A stretch of 64,000 bases of DNA from Haliotis asinina (GCF_037392515.1 NC_090290.1:17249753-17313752), one strand, 5' to 3'. Shown: positions 32,167 to 43,203, counted from the first letter of the stretch. Numbers and translations: made by a program. Notes: generated by a model not told the origin, from the sequence alone.

Positions 32167-32395
32167 TAGTGAGTGAGTTATTATTTGTCGACACGTCGGC
32201 AATATTTCTGCCATATCGTGATTATCGTATTAATAATTTGTATTAATATGAAAAATAATAACGTTAGAACATCAAAACGTGTCATCAAAGGACAATAAAT
32301 ACCTATAGTATCACAGATAAGTACATATAAAGCTAGTACGCTGTTGTAAATTAAATCACTATGGACAGTACAAAATAAAAACGGGCTATTAACAC
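32167..32395 (-). mobile_element. LINE 3' tail fragment
   Basis: Starts with gtgagtgagttattatttg on the plus strand and continues with words seen in the other LINE tails (gtcatcaaaggacaata, aaaataaaaacgggctat). Its first ~70 bp are duplicated at 31641-31713. Confidence 0.7.
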
Positions 32396-32719
32396 ACGCG
32401 AACGGCTGACTAATAATGATTTTCTGGTTAATAAAGTCGGCGTTTAGTTTGCAATCACAATATGTGTAAAAGTTTAAACCAAAACTAAGTGAAAAGTGAA
32501 TTCACTTACTGTTGTCGTCTCTCGCAATATGTCCCTGGTAGAGGATGAACTTTTGGAGTCATCTGGTGACGGCTTGGCGATAACAAGGTTCAAAGTAGAG
32601 ACTCGTGTCTGAACCAGGTATCAGCTGATACAGGGTCACCATCACATACCAGATCCACGTGTTATGGTTGTTAGACAACTGAATGGTTAGTATTACACAA
32701 CCCGAGAAGGCCTTGTCTT

Positions 32720-32888
32720 ATGAGTGAGTGAGTGAGTTTAGTTTTTTGCCGCTTTTAGCAATATTCCAGCAATATCACTGCGGGGACACCAGAAAATGGG
32801 TTTCACACATTGTACCCATGTGGGGAATCGAACCCGGGTCTTCGGCGTGACGAGCGAACGCTTTAACCACAAGGCTACCCCACCGCCC
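32720..32888 (-). repeat. SINE-B full-length copy
   Basis: A textbook copy: gtgagtgagtgagtttag tail, gcaatattccagcaatatc, gtacccatgtggggaatcg and a tRNA-like head ending ggctaccccaccgccc. The B-box-like word gggttcgattcc (reverse) marks tRNA ancestry. Confidence 0.92.
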
Positions 32889-33062
32889 TTGCCTTATGAA
32901 CCTATGGGCTGGAATCTAGTCGCTGTCCGTAGCTGTGTCAGAAGGTCATGGGTTCGAATCCCGGATTTGTCCAGATATGATTCTTGGTTTGTGAGATTCC
33001 TGTTCATTGATTGCAAAAACGTGTAAATTTCTTCCGCCTTGAGGACGTTTCTCCCAAATGAG

Positions 33063-33084
33063 GTTGGTTGGTTGGTTGGTTGGT
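33063..33084. repeat. (GGTT)n microsatellite
   Basis: Five to six tandem ggtt units next to a SINE-A tail. Confidence 0.85.
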
Positions 33085-33320
33085 TGGCTACTGGTTTGTT
33101 ATTTAACACAGCACTTTATTCCATCTATACTGAACAGCAAAAGAAACACAAAATATGAAACCTCATAAATCAGCGTTTATGTTTACGTGTTCCATTTAAA
33201 CACTTGACAAAAAAGAGAGTTGCGTTTCTTTTGACTTTCAGTATATATGACGGCGGCCTGTGATTGTCTCTGTCAGACAATCCAGTGATTAACAGCATGC
33301 ACAAATTGACCTATCACGTC
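33085..33320 (-). repeat. SINE-A copy interrupted by a MITE
   Basis: SINE-A sequence up to ttattccatct resumes after 33248 as gacggcggcctgtgattg and gacaatccagtgattaacag. The gap is filled by a small TA-flanked inverted-repeat element. Confidence 0.8.
33126..33248. mobile_element. Tc1/mariner-type MITE nested in a SINE
   Basis: About 123 bp with inverted ends (tactgaacagcaaaagaaac left; gtttcttttgactttcagta right) and TA at both borders. The internal word caaaagaaac is shared with the inverted repeats of the Tc1-like element at 35472-36988. Confidence 0.75.
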
Positions 33321-33359
33321 TTTCGTGAGGTGACTGTAAAACTGGTTTTAGGTTTTGAA

Positions 33360-33472
33360 CTCGACATTCCGATGTCATGGAAAGGAACGCCAGAAACTGC
33401 GAACCAATTGGGGAAACGTACCCGAACATTCCGTTGGACGAGCGAACACTTCAACCACTGAGCTACCCTACA
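33360..33472 (-). repeat. Degenerate SINE-B fragment
   Basis: Contains ttggggaaacgtacccgaac and gacgagcgaacacttcaacc-type head words. Confidence 0.5.
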
Positions 33473-33790
33473 GTCGGATTGATGCGTTAAAGTTGTCTGG
33501 AACAGTCACTGCCTTTTGGGTGAGCAATGCGCCTCAAAGACAACACCAGTATTATATGGACCCTATGGAAATCCAGGTCAGAATTGGACTTCAGCAACCC
33601 GTTCTTGTGCTGACTGCTTCAGGTGGTAGGACTCCGAGACATGCATACATTCAGATCCCAGTTGCGAAGACCAATGGTCATGATACTGATCACTGGATTT
33701 TCTGGTACAGACTCAAACAATCGTAGAGCGCCATCATATAGAAGGAGTATTTCTGACCGTTGCATTAAAAAGCGAACAGAATGCATATAC

Positions 33791-33977
33791 ATAGAAAACC
33801 TATTGAAAGACTAAAATTGATGTAGACAGAAAGCAAATACACAGAAAACCTATTGAAAGACTAAAATTGATGTAGACAGAAAGCAAATACACAGAAAACC
33901 TATTGAAAGACTAAAATTGATGTAGACAGAAAGCAAATACACAGAAAACCTATTGAAAGACTAAAATTGATATAGAC
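33791..33977. repeat. 50-bp tandem repeat, ~3.7 copies
   Basis: The word agaaaacctattgaaagac recurs at 33793, 33843, 33893 and 33943 with nearly identical 50-bp units. Confidence 0.95.
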
Positions 33978-34049
33978 TGGAGTCGATTGGCCATAAGGGC
34001 CTGGAAAACTTAAAACCACTTCTCTCAGAGCCCCATTCCTCTTGAGGAG

Positions 34050-34160
34050 AGGTGCGATAGCTCATTGACCCAGACGTATGTTAGTCACTCCGAAAACCCG
34101 GGTTCGATCCCAGGCACGGGTATAATGTGTGAATTCTATTGCTGGTGTCCACCGCCTTAA
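34050..34160 (+). repeat. SINE-B related copy
   Basis: tRNA-like head with cccgggttcgatcccaggc, then gtgtgaattctattgctggtg. The head differs from other SINE-B copies, so it may be a subfamily. Confidence 0.65.
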
Positions 34161-34254
34161 TATAATGACTTTAAACATTATGTATTGCATACATAATCAA
34201 AAACGTTTTATATTTTTCTGAGACTATTATTGGATATATTTTGATATTATTTGA

Positions 34255-34425
34255 AAGGAGTGGTGAGGTAGTCTGGTGGTTAAAGCGTTCACACAGAACA
34301 CCCGGTTTCCATTTTCCATATGGCTATATATACGTGTGTGAAGCCAATTTCAGGTCTCGCCTGTCGTGATATTGCTGGATCAATGTTAAAAGCGGCGTAA
34401 AACTAAACTCGCTCACAGACTGTAA
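34255..34425 (+). repeat. SINE-B copy
   Basis: Head ggtgaggtagtctggtgg, 3' half gtgtgtgaagccaatttcag and tail gcggcgtaaaactaaactc. Confidence 0.85.
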
Positions 34426-34639
34426 CAATACAATTATAATGTCACGCGTGTGTCGGGAGTCAGTTTATTGGGGATTTTCTTTTCAACCCGTACACTTTTT
34501 TCAACTGCACTAAAATTAAACCATGTCATGTATTGAAACAGCATTATAAATAACATTTATTCATCAATTGTGTTGGCTGTCGGATAACCAACTGGTGGAG
34601 CCCTCATGCGGAGAGGCTGGTTCGCTCACCACTCATTCG

Positions 34640-34800
34640 GGCTGGTGGGGTGGCCTGCTGGTTAAAGTGTTCGCTCGTCACGCCGAAGAACCGGGTTCGA
34701 CTCCCCATATGGGTAAAACTGAAGCCGATTTCTGGAGTACCCCGCCGTGATACTGCTGGAATATAACTAAAATTTCGTATAACAGAACTCACTCATTCAC
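34640..34800 (+). repeat. SINE-B copy
   Basis: Head ctggtggggtggcctgctg, B-box-like gggttcgactcc, tail agaactcactcattcac. Confidence 0.88.
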
Positions 34801-34944
34801 GCCCTAGCTTATTCGTAATTTTGTCACACACCTGCTTGTTCCCAGTGACAGAAAAGTAAGTTATCTGCGTACAGTCATATTAATCTCAAAGCAACGGTAA
34901 TCTACTGTTCTGTCTGAAAGGCATAGAACACACTAACCCACACA

Positions 34945-35014
34945 ATGCCTGGTTTGTTCTACTCAGTCGTTCTTATCCTAATCCATTGTTCTGGGGGAGT
35001 TCAGCCATTATCAG
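34945..35014 (+). CDS. Signal-peptide exon of IgGFc-binding-domain gene
   Basis: ATG in acacaATG context followed by a hydrophobic stretch and small residues. Splices at tcag|gtgggtg in phase 1, which joins in frame to exon 2 (G+AC gives Asp). Confidence 0.75.
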
Positions 35015-38000
35015 GTGGGTGATAAAGGTATCTTGTACTTGACACGAATGTCTGTTTACTACTGCCATGATGGGGATTGAGACTGACCTATCGCTACTAT
35101 TAGTAACAAAAAAAATAATTTGTTAAAATTTGTGACGAAATTTCATTTATCTGGACTGTCAAATTAAATTGACTGGAGAACTGAAATTTCCAAATGGCCG
35201 CATAATGTCACGTGACGTTTCCAATATATTATATTCCCAATAACTTCGACTTCTTTCAGTTTTTCTGACATGGGGAGGTCATCTATACTGCGATCACATA
35301 AAATGTTTGCTGTTATGCTCAATGTTACAAATTGCTGGCGGTTATCTCCAAGGTCAAGGTCGTCTAACAAATCTGCACCCGGAGGTCACAACAACAACTC
35401 ATCTACGGAAGCCTAACAATGCCACTATCATTGCAGATGTTATTTTCAAAACGAAATGTTTCATTATTTTAAACTGACGGACAAAAGAAACGCTGGTTTC
35501 ACAAACCTGATTGCAAAACTGATTCAAACTCAAAAACATTGTTTACAGCAATAAAGGAACATTCTTGCAAACCCAACCTTCGTGGCTGATAACATGTAAT
35601 GAACGTGCAGCATGATTTTTGGGTGAAGTCTGCGTTTTTGCATATAATTTCTAAAGTGCTTTTACGAAAATTTCGTGCAAAGATCGGGTATAAATAATGA
35701 CTAAAACTCTTCTCTGACATTCGACCGTTTAGATTTGATGAACAAGAATGCCACGTTTAACATCTGTACAGCGCGAGAGAGCGATAGGAATGCTGGAGAT
35801 GGGTGCAACCCAGTCCAGGGTTGCGACAATCATGGGCTGTCATAAAACCACGATAGAGAGACTAGTGCAACGTGTCAGACAGACTGGTCAGACATCAGAC
35901 AGACCACGGAGTGGAAGACCGCGGGTAACAACGCAAAATGAAGACCGCTATTTACGTCTGCTTCACCTTCGTAACAGATTCCTCACTGTTACGTCATCAG
36001 CAAGAGATGCACTACAACACCCCGTCAGCAGGAAGACCGTGGCCCGACGTCTCCGCCATTATGGACTGAGGGCTTATCGACCATTCAGAGGAATGACCTT
36101 GACCCTGCAACATCGACGGAACCGATTGAGGTGGGCTCGAACTGTGCAACTCTGGCAAAGACGACAGTGGGACAGAGTGTTTTTTTCGGATGAAAGCAGA
36201 TTCAAACTCTTCAATGCTGACGGCCGAGTGCGCGTGTACAGACGTAGAGGGGAACGGACGTCACGTTGTTGTGTTCAAGAGGTGCAACCCGATGGTGGCG
36301 ACAGTGTGATGATATGGGGCGGTATTTGTGGTGACAGGAAGACTGATTTGGTTGTCATTAATGGTAATCTAAATGCTCAAGGATATATCAACCAGGTATT
36401 GAGACCAGTCGTGCTTCCCTTCATACAGAATAATCCAAGAACTCTGTTTCAACAGGATAACGCCACTCCACACAGTGTACGTGTTACAAGGGACTTTCTG
36501 AACGCTAATAACATCCAGGTTCTTCCTTGGCCAGCCAGATCCCCCGACTTGAATCCGATAGAACATCTGTGGGATCACCTCGGGAGACGTCTTAAGCAAC
36601 GTCAACAACGTCCTCATGACCGACAGACGTTAACGCAAGCCCTGCAAGAGGAGTGGCGTCAAATCACCCCAGCAACTGTCAGGAGACTGGTTACATCTGT
36701 TAGACGTCGTGTTAGGGCGTGCATTCGTGCTAGAGGTGGACACACTCCATACTGATGACATTTTCTTAATTTTGGGTGATTTCGGTGTGATCGACTTATG
36801 GACAATCTAACTGCTTGAACAAAATTCATTATAATTTCTTAAATATCCACCATATTTTTGTTAGAGCGTGTAGACCTGTTGTCAGTTACCATCTCTTTGA
36901 TATACAGTCATAATTGCTTACATATATTGTCTTACGTTTTCATTTCATAAGAAAAAATGTTGCCAGCGTTTCTTTTGTCCATCAGTTTAGTTATATCTTT
37001 ATGTTTTCAAACTTTCTGCTATATCTCGATACATCAATACATTTTCCGAGGCATCGAATATTTTTCGCTATATCAAGTTTATATCTAAGGGGCAATGTGG
37101 ATGCGTAAGAGCTAAAGCGTTCGTTCTTCTCGCTGAAGACCGAATCCCCATTTGGATACTATTTGTGAAGTCTATGTCTGGTGTCCGCTGTCGCGGTAAT
37201 GCTGGAATATTTCTGAAAGTGCTGTCAAACTAAAACTCACTCACAATACAATAAGAAGCGAAAACTAGATTCTTCTCCCGTGCATATCTCGGATTCTTGA
37301 AGTGAATAGATCCCAAGTACCCTGTTTGTGGCTCTCTAACGTTTCACAGCAAAGATTTCCTGTCCTGGCCAGTTCTTGTGCGGGAAAACCATGGTGAAAT
37401 GACTCTCCAAATAGATACCCTTGTCTGTCCAAGGGGATATCAAAGTAGAACAGTCTGTGCCTACATAAACATTACTCGCTGTTTCCACCCGAAGTTTCCA
37501 TGGTAAAACAGATCAATGGTGTTTATCCAGAAGGAGACTCTTGAGTAGCAGGTCCCCAATATCCAATATGTTTGTATATTCTCCTGTAGAGATTCTTGGA
37601 CAACAGCTCCCTCGTAACCCGTATGGATGTACATCCCCCTATGGCGATGTGTACAACAGGTCCCCGATACCCCATGTGCATGTATACCTCCCTATGGTGG
37701 TGTTTGGGCACAACATCTACTTAGGAACCCATATTGCTTGTCGGGATTCTTGGAAACAATAGGTTCCCAGTACCCCAAATGCATGTGCATCTAACTGTGG
37801 AGATTCTGGGACACAGCAGGTCCATCTCCCAAGTACCACGTGGTCGTCTCCCCAAGGACACTGTGTCTTCCCATGAGGATTAGTAGGCATAACAAGGTTG
37901 ATTGGTTCAGACAATTTACAGACCGCCACCGTATAGCTCCAATACTGCTGAGAGCGATATCATACTAGACTCACTCACCTATAAAGCATCCAATGAGTGC

Positions 38001-41000
38001 GGCGTTAAGCAACAGGAAAAACAGCAACAGCTTGATTTTGTTCAGAAATGTTCTAAACTGTTATTTTCTTGTTTCAAAAATACTAATTTAATTACAAGTA
38101 CTTCGTTTTTTGTTTGTGTTTCAGACTACGAATATCAGGGAGAAGATTTCATGGTTGTATTTTTTGCCGAATTCAACCAACCCTCAAATCCCGATAAATT
38201 CAACTTTCTGTATATACATTCCGAAAAAGAAGGAACATGTGTGCTCGATTACAAAGTCAGTCGTTACAGCAGAGCGCGCATTAAACAACACGAGATTCTA
38301 CATCCGGGTCGGACGATCAGGGCGGCATTACCGGAAGTAATTCAGGAATCCCTGCACAGCCAGATTACCCAGAAAGGTGTCCACGTACACTGTACAGTTC
38401 CGGTGATACTATACACTCTCAGCAGGAAGCAGGGAACGTCTAATGTGTACCATGGTATTCCATACAAATCTTTGGGAACAGATTACCTAATTCCCGGTGC
38501 TTTGAACAACGCACTGCTGGCTGCGGCTGGCGTTGATGCGAACACTGTTATTAATGTACACATTAAGACGAAATGTACATATATGTACAGGAACACGACT
38601 GTGAAGGACGGGAGAAAGTTCACGATCACACTTGACAAAGGGGATGTGTTTCAACTCAGCAGAGAGTACGTTGATTATTTTGGTGATCAGCAGTGCGACT
38701 TAGCCGGATCCTATCTCACAGGGAGCAAACCTTTCGCTGTGTTTGCCGGCGCGTCGTGTCTGTTTCTGGCTAACTCGACTACCGGAAACGGGTGCGACGA
38801 GGGGGTGATCCAAGTCCCTCCTCCTACCCTGTGGGGCAAGGATTTTCTAGTGTCAGACATGGCGGGACAGACAAATGGGTACAGATTGCGAATTGTGGCC
38901 AGTGAGGATAACACCACAACCCGCATCCATGAATACGACTACGGTTCTTTTGCGACATCCCGTGATGTCCACTTCGCGTTGAACAAAGGCGATGTCCACA
39001 CGGAAATGTACAAAAGGAACACCTACCTTGTGATTGAGAACACCAAGCCAGTGTTCATCATGCAGTACCTGACTTCAGATCCAATGACGGTGATCGTAAC
39101 ACCTATCGACAGATTCCCAACAATCGACGCTAACACGTCTCACTACATATTTGCCACTATGGAGGCTAACAAAAGTGGATCTGAAGAAATGTACGTCTCC
39201 CTAATCGTTGGCACCAACAATACCGACGGCGTGAGACTGGACGGGAAACCTGTTGCAGTGTCGTGGGCACACGTGCCTCTACTAGGGTTCTCTGTGGGCC
39301 ATCTGAACGTATCTTATGGGTCCCACCTTCTCAACAGCGTTTCCCCCCATACCCCAGGGGCAGTGCAGGTTTATGGTATGTCCACACGCCAGGGGGAAGC
39401 CTGGGGATACTCAGCCATCTCAACATGTTCCGTAAACTGCGAGGATCTGTCAACAGGTGAGGGGTTAGTTTATCTGTTCGTCTCCAACCAAAAGATTTTC
39501 AGATAACGTAAAGGTTTATACGATGGCGTAGCTGCTTTAGGGAGGAGGAAAACCCGAAGTAATTCAGGTTTTGTACGTTTAGCGCTTGTCACCGCTCACG
39601 TGTGGATGATGGTTATGAGCGATAACATCGAAATGGGTGTATGGCTTCAAGTACCTCGGTCAAAGTATCCCTCGGGCCAGTTTGCTATTTTTCATGTCAT
39701 ATCTAATGATATATGCACGGAACAGATCATTAGATCAGCATGTTCAGTAATACTGTGTATCAAGTTAAGTGTCTTTAATAGCGCCTACAGTATGAAGCAA
39801 TTCGTCCAGCAATGCCATTTGTCAAGTCGCAGTAACGTCCACGATTCGCTTTTCGACCTTTCCGGAACTTAACTTTGTGGCGCAGAGGTAAATTTAAAAC
39901 AATGTCTCCAGTTTTAAGAACGTGACATACATGAAGGCCTCTATGTTTGTATGTTTATATGTCCATATAATGATGATATTGAAAGGGATCGATATATACC
40001 AGATAACTTAACTTCGTATATGTTCCACTTAAGACACTTCTTTAACAAAATAGTACACAGGGACTGAATGTTGAGTCTTTTGTTCCCTGCTTATGAGAAA
40101 CGACGCAGGGTATTAATATAACAGTTTCCTCGACATATGCAATATGAATACTCTCTTTTATGTTTATTGCATAATTAATGTACATTGGCGGGTGGCCATC
40201 ATACTTCAAAAAGCATTGATCCAGACATTTACAGTGAGTTAATATTTAACGTCACATCGGCAACGTCTCAGCCTGTCGTGACGAGAAGATTTAATACTGA
40301 ACTGAAATATATGTCTAGTATAAAACCTGTCAGCTAAGGACAGTAAAGCAACTAGAATCACAGAAATGGGATTAAAACTAGCGTAGAAAATTAAAGCTAA
40401 TATCACTATTCGGACAACACAATATAAAATCAGGCTATAGACTGCCAACAACTGGAGGCAGATCACCATACTAGGGACCATGGGGACTTACAGTGCCTTT
40501 GCTACCTGCATGGACCCTAGTTGGATTTACATCATCCCCTCAGCTGTTAGCAATTTAGACACATCTAGCCACAAATTAAAAATACACATATGCTACGACT
40601 AAGAACAGTGGACAGTTTAAATTTACTGTGAATGTTTTGGACTTCCGTACCCTCCCAGGAGGACAATAATTTTACAATACTTCAACCCCCTTTGAGGGTA
40701 CAGCCACCAACAATTCAAGTGACTAATCTAAACTTCCAATAATTAAAATACATTTATTTACACAACATATTATTCAAAATTCAAACCAAAAATATCAATT
40801 TCTTTTCAAAAACCAATAATCAAATGAGACCTTACGCTGGTAAAAAGATCCTTAATTGTTTCAACTGCAAAATACTTATCCCTTGTGATGGAGAATTCAA
40901 CACACTCAAGCAAAATATGCTGTCATCACAAGGGATACAAGACGGAGGATCCCCACCTTTTAAAAGGTACGAATGCTGAGTATATCTAGTATGGCCAAAA

Positions 41001-42098
41001 CGACATCGTCGTAAAATAACCTCTTCAAATCTGGACTGACAGCCCAAGTAGGTGTAACCAATATATGGTTTTGACATGTAGTTTATTTGTACCTATGCTA
41101 TTATGTTCTAATGCTAGCTTTGTAATCAGTGTATGGAATAAGAAGTGGTGTCACAGATTTGTTGAGTGCTGCCTTAGCAGCAAGATCAGCCATTCCGTTA
41201 CCTGAAATGCCCACGTGGTTAGGTAGCCAAAAAAAGACGATGTCGTATTGGACAGTAGCAAGATTATTATACAGTACAATAATTTCAATTAAATATGGAT
41301 GTTTACAAGAAATATTATGAATAGCCTGAAGGCAAGAAAGAGAGTCGGAATAGATAATATATTGTTTATGTTTAGGGTGTCTTTCAATATATTTAAGAGC
41401 TGTTAGTATGGAGTTAGCTCCAGCTGTAAAATAGAACTGCTGTCTGCATATCTAGAAGATATTGTACTGGATCCAGGTATTTACAGGATTTTAATAAGTA
41501 TTCACCTGTCTTTTTTTGTCAGACGTGGGACATTTGTTTGGAGATTCAGCACTAGGATACTACGTTAATCAGATTTTCAATGTGGTGGGTTCGGATGCAT
41601 CTGCATCCCAGTGTTTAGGGACGTGTGACTCGCTGATGAACAGCGCACTGACCAAGTCCATCTGCCCCAAGATTTGTCCATCGTAAGTATAGCACCATCC
41701 TTAAACAGTCAATATTCCCACAACCTTGTGGTAAATAATTTAAGACATTAAGATATTTGTCATCTTGAAGAATGTCCATAAATGAACATACAAAACTATT
41801 GAGTTTTCAAAAGGAAACGTCATTTTTCAGCCATTGGCATTTCGCATGAACTCGTGTAATTGATATAATTTTTTGTTGGAATGATATATATCCATTGCGA
41901 CTTCCCACGGTACCGTATAATCTGACTATAATATATGTGTATGTGTGTGAGTGTGTTCTAGTGGGAAAGACATGCCCGTAAAGTAACTGCACTGATGACA
42001 TTTCAGAAAGTGTCGAGAAGTGTCAGGTTGATTGTACTTCCTCTTTTTCATGTTTTTCACTCAACTGCTTGACGTCCTAAACCCAATTGTGACGTTGT

Positions 42099-42141
<43 letters not shown>

Positions 42142-42268
42142 AAATACTCATCGTATTTCACGTTGTTCTGGGGTATTTGTATCTTTTATCTATGGTCTAC
42201 ACCACTTTGTTCTTCTCTGTTTCAGATTTACATTCTACATCCGAAAGTACATCTACAAGTCACCATGA
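34945..42268 (+). CDS. Secreted protein with IgGFc-binding N-terminal domain, 4 coding exons, 534 aa
   Basis: Exons are 34945-35014, 38125-39456, 41523-41682 and 42226-42268. Borders are GT-AG, junction phases are 1, 1 and 2, and the total is 534 codons plus stop. Exon 1 encodes a signal peptide (MPGLFYSVVLILIHCSGG...). Exon 2 is one continuous IgGFc_binding-type domain, as found in FCGBP-like mucus proteins. Landmarks include FMVVFFAEF, IHIKTKC-type cysteines, GSKPFAVFAGASCLFL, VPPPTLWGKDF, TYLVIENTKPVFIMQYL and HYIFATMEANKSG. Exon 3 adds a short Cys-rich tail (CLGTCDSL, ICPKICPS), and exon 4 adds 14 residues. Unlike vertebrate FCGBP it has no VWD repeats. It is probably extracellular, and a mucus or adhesion role is inference. 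Intron 1 holds a Tc1-like element and intron 2 an antisense LINE. Confidence 0.82.
35041..35468. other. Intron 1 sequence without recognised repeats
   Basis: Between exon 1 and the Tc1-like insertion. No domain or repeat family seen. Confidence 0.4.
35472..36988 (+). mobile_element. Apparently complete Tc1-like transposon
   Basis: About 1.52 kb, bounded by TA on both sides (35470-35471 and 36989-36990), with inverted ends aactga(c/t)ggacaaaagaaacgctgg (one mismatch in ~24). It contains one uninterrupted DD34E transposase. It lies in intron 1 of the IgGFc-domain gene, in the same orientation. Intact frame and matching ends suggest recent activity. Confidence 0.88.
35748..36755 (+). CDS. Tc1-like DD34E transposase, 335 aa
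   Basis: Full-length for the family. The N-terminal ~110 residues hold two helix-turn-helix DNA-binding units (MLEMGATQSRVATIMGC...; SRKTVARRLRHYGL) with a GRPR-type linker (RSGRPRVTT). The catalytic triad is visible: D in FFSDESRF, D in FQQDNATPH, and E in DLNPIEHLWD. Exactly 34 residues separate the last two, so it is DD34E, typical of Tc1. In the family it binds the terminal repeats and excises and inserts at TA. The ATG at 35748 gives the standard start. No stop or shift interrupts it. Confidence 0.93.
   Translation: MPRLTSVQRERAIGMLEMGATQSRVATIMGCHKTTIERLVQRVRQTGQTSDRPRSGRPRVTTQNEDRYLRLLHLRNRFLTVTSSARDALQHPVSRKTVARRLRHYGLRAYRPFRGMTLTLQHRRNRLRWARTVQLWQRRQWDRVFFSDESRFKLFNADGRVRVYRRRGERTSRCCVQEVQPDGGDSVMIWGGICGDRKTDLVVINGNLNAQGYINQVLRPVVLPFIQNNPRTLFQQDNATPHSVRVTRDFLNANNIQVLPWPARSPDLNPIEHLWDHLGRRLKQRQQRPHDRQTLTQALQEEWRQITPATVRRLVTSVRRRVRACIRARGGHTPY
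37088..37250 (+). repeat. SINE-B copy, diverged
   Basis: Recognised from gctaaagcgttcgttcttctc, tgtctggtgtccgctgtcg and aaactcactcac. Confidence 0.75.
37290..37890. repeat. Degenerate ~60-bp tandem repeat region
   Basis: Words such as caacaggtccccgatacccc, catgtgcatgtatacctccc and gattcttggacaaca recur at about 60-65-bp intervals with heavy divergence. Old minisatellite in intron 1 of the IgGFc-domain gene. Confidence 0.55.
37915..38010 (+). repeat. SINE tail fragments
   Basis: Contains cagaccgccaccgtatagct, actagactcactcac and gagtgcggcgttaagcaac, pieces of SINE-A 3' ends. Confidence 0.6.
38125..39456 (+). CDS. Main exon: IgGFc-binding domain
   Basis: The acceptor tgtgtttcag lies directly before ACTACGAATATC and the donor is caacag|gtgagg. 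A 444-codon continuous frame. Upstream open codons (37902-38124) are intronic, because they include SINE sequence and precede a strong acceptor. Confidence 0.85.
40228..41455 (-). mobile_element. LINE 3' portion: RNase H, C-terminal end and 3' UTR
   Basis: Minus-strand RNase H text includes YIIYSDSLSCLQAI, FFWLPNHVGISGN and MADLAAKAALN (about 41150-41400). It is followed by RCRFGHTRYT and LLKGGDPPSC (about 40930-41020) and then a ~600-bp 3' UTR. On the minus strand the UTR ends in a SINE-like tail (plus-strand gtgagttaatatttaacgtc at 40232). Frames are broken. It lies antisense in intron 2 of the IgGFc-domain gene. Confidence 0.8.
41523..41682 (+). CDS. Third exon (Cys-rich) of IgGFc-binding-domain gene
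   Basis: Strong acceptor (ctttttttgtcag) and donor tc|gtaagt. Encodes FGDSALGYYVNQIFN and a Cys-rich end with CLGTC and CPKICPS. Phase 1 in, phase 2 out. Confidence 0.72.
42092..42136. repeat. (CT)n microsatellite
   Basis: About 22 ct units in intron 3 of the IgGFc-domain gene. Confidence 0.97.
42226..42268 (+). CDS. Last coding exon of IgGFc-binding-domain gene
   Basis: Acceptor tctgtttcag. Completes the split Ser codon and encodes FTFYIRKYIYKSP before TGA. Short, so less certain than the others, but phase and acceptor fit. Confidence 0.6.
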
Positions 42269-42472
42269 CTGTCAAATCTTTGGACAACATCTATTAAATA
42301 TAAACGCCCGTATATAGATTTAATACGGTTTGTTTTTCAGTGACTTAAAGCGATCAGGCGATGGGTTTACCGGGAAGCTACATCTTTCCCCGACGGATTT
42401 ACTCCCCTCCATTCGTACAATTGAAACGCGATGGTTAACTCAGATCACAGGCAAACTGTAGCGCGAATGTGG

Positions 42473-43203
42473 TTGCGCAGCGTAGAGAAAATGACCGGTC
42501 TTCATATATGCGAGCAAAGGTTGGCAACGCACATCCCTCGCTTCGGTTCAAAAAGTATTTTTCATGTCAAAATAAAATATCGCCACCATCAAGGGTACAC
42601 TCCCTTTTCCTCACTAGGCTGTGCTCTCAGTCTCAGATTTCCAACCCCACATTTAATTACTCACGTGAAGTATGTTTTATTCAGCATTTTAAGCGCCTGG
42701 TGGTATTCAGTTCGTTCTTCGCCTCCAGTACCACTGCCAGCTTCCGGAATGGTATGGAATACATAAAGAGTTACCTCCCCTGCTTCATACGCCCACGACA
42801 CCAGAAGTGTTTTATTGTAGAATAAATGTTACAAAAGACCTAACAATAACGACGACACTTAAGACAAATACACTCCAACAGAATCATGATAAAATTAGGC
42901 AATGTGGTATTTCTTTATAATTTCTGTTCATTCTTCTTCCTTCACTACCTTGAACCGGAAGCTGGCAGGGGTAATGGAGGCGAAGAACGGTCTGATTTAC
43001 CACAGGTTTCACGTGAGTAATTATTAAATATGGCGTTGGAAATCTGAGAGCACAACCTCGTGAGGAAATGGGGTGTACCTTTGATGGTGGCGATATTTTA
43101 TTTTTACATGAAAAATAACCGAAGCGAGGGAAGTGCGTTGCCAACCTTTGCTCGCTTCGCTCGCATATAAGAAAACTGGTCATATTCTCTACACTGCTCA
43201 GAC
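42473..43203. repeat. Long imperfect inverted repeat (foldback), arms ~250-280 bp
   Basis: The left arm 42473-42750 and right arm ~42952-43203 are reverse complements. Shared words are gcgagcaaaggttggcaacg, atatcgccaccatcaa, agatttccaac and cgttcttcgcctcca. The spacer is about 200 bp. No transposase. Probably a non-autonomous foldback element or inverted duplication. Confidence 0.75.

Noticed and set aside
32720-32888. tRNA gene (A- and B-box-like sequence)
   Set aside because: The same head occurs in many dispersed copies with SINE tails and does not fold as an intact tRNA by eye. It is a tRNA-derived SINE head.
37902-38124. N-terminal extension of the IgGFc-domain protein
   Set aside because: The open codons include SINE-tail sequence and precede a strong acceptor. 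A signal-peptide exon at 34945 joins in phase instead.
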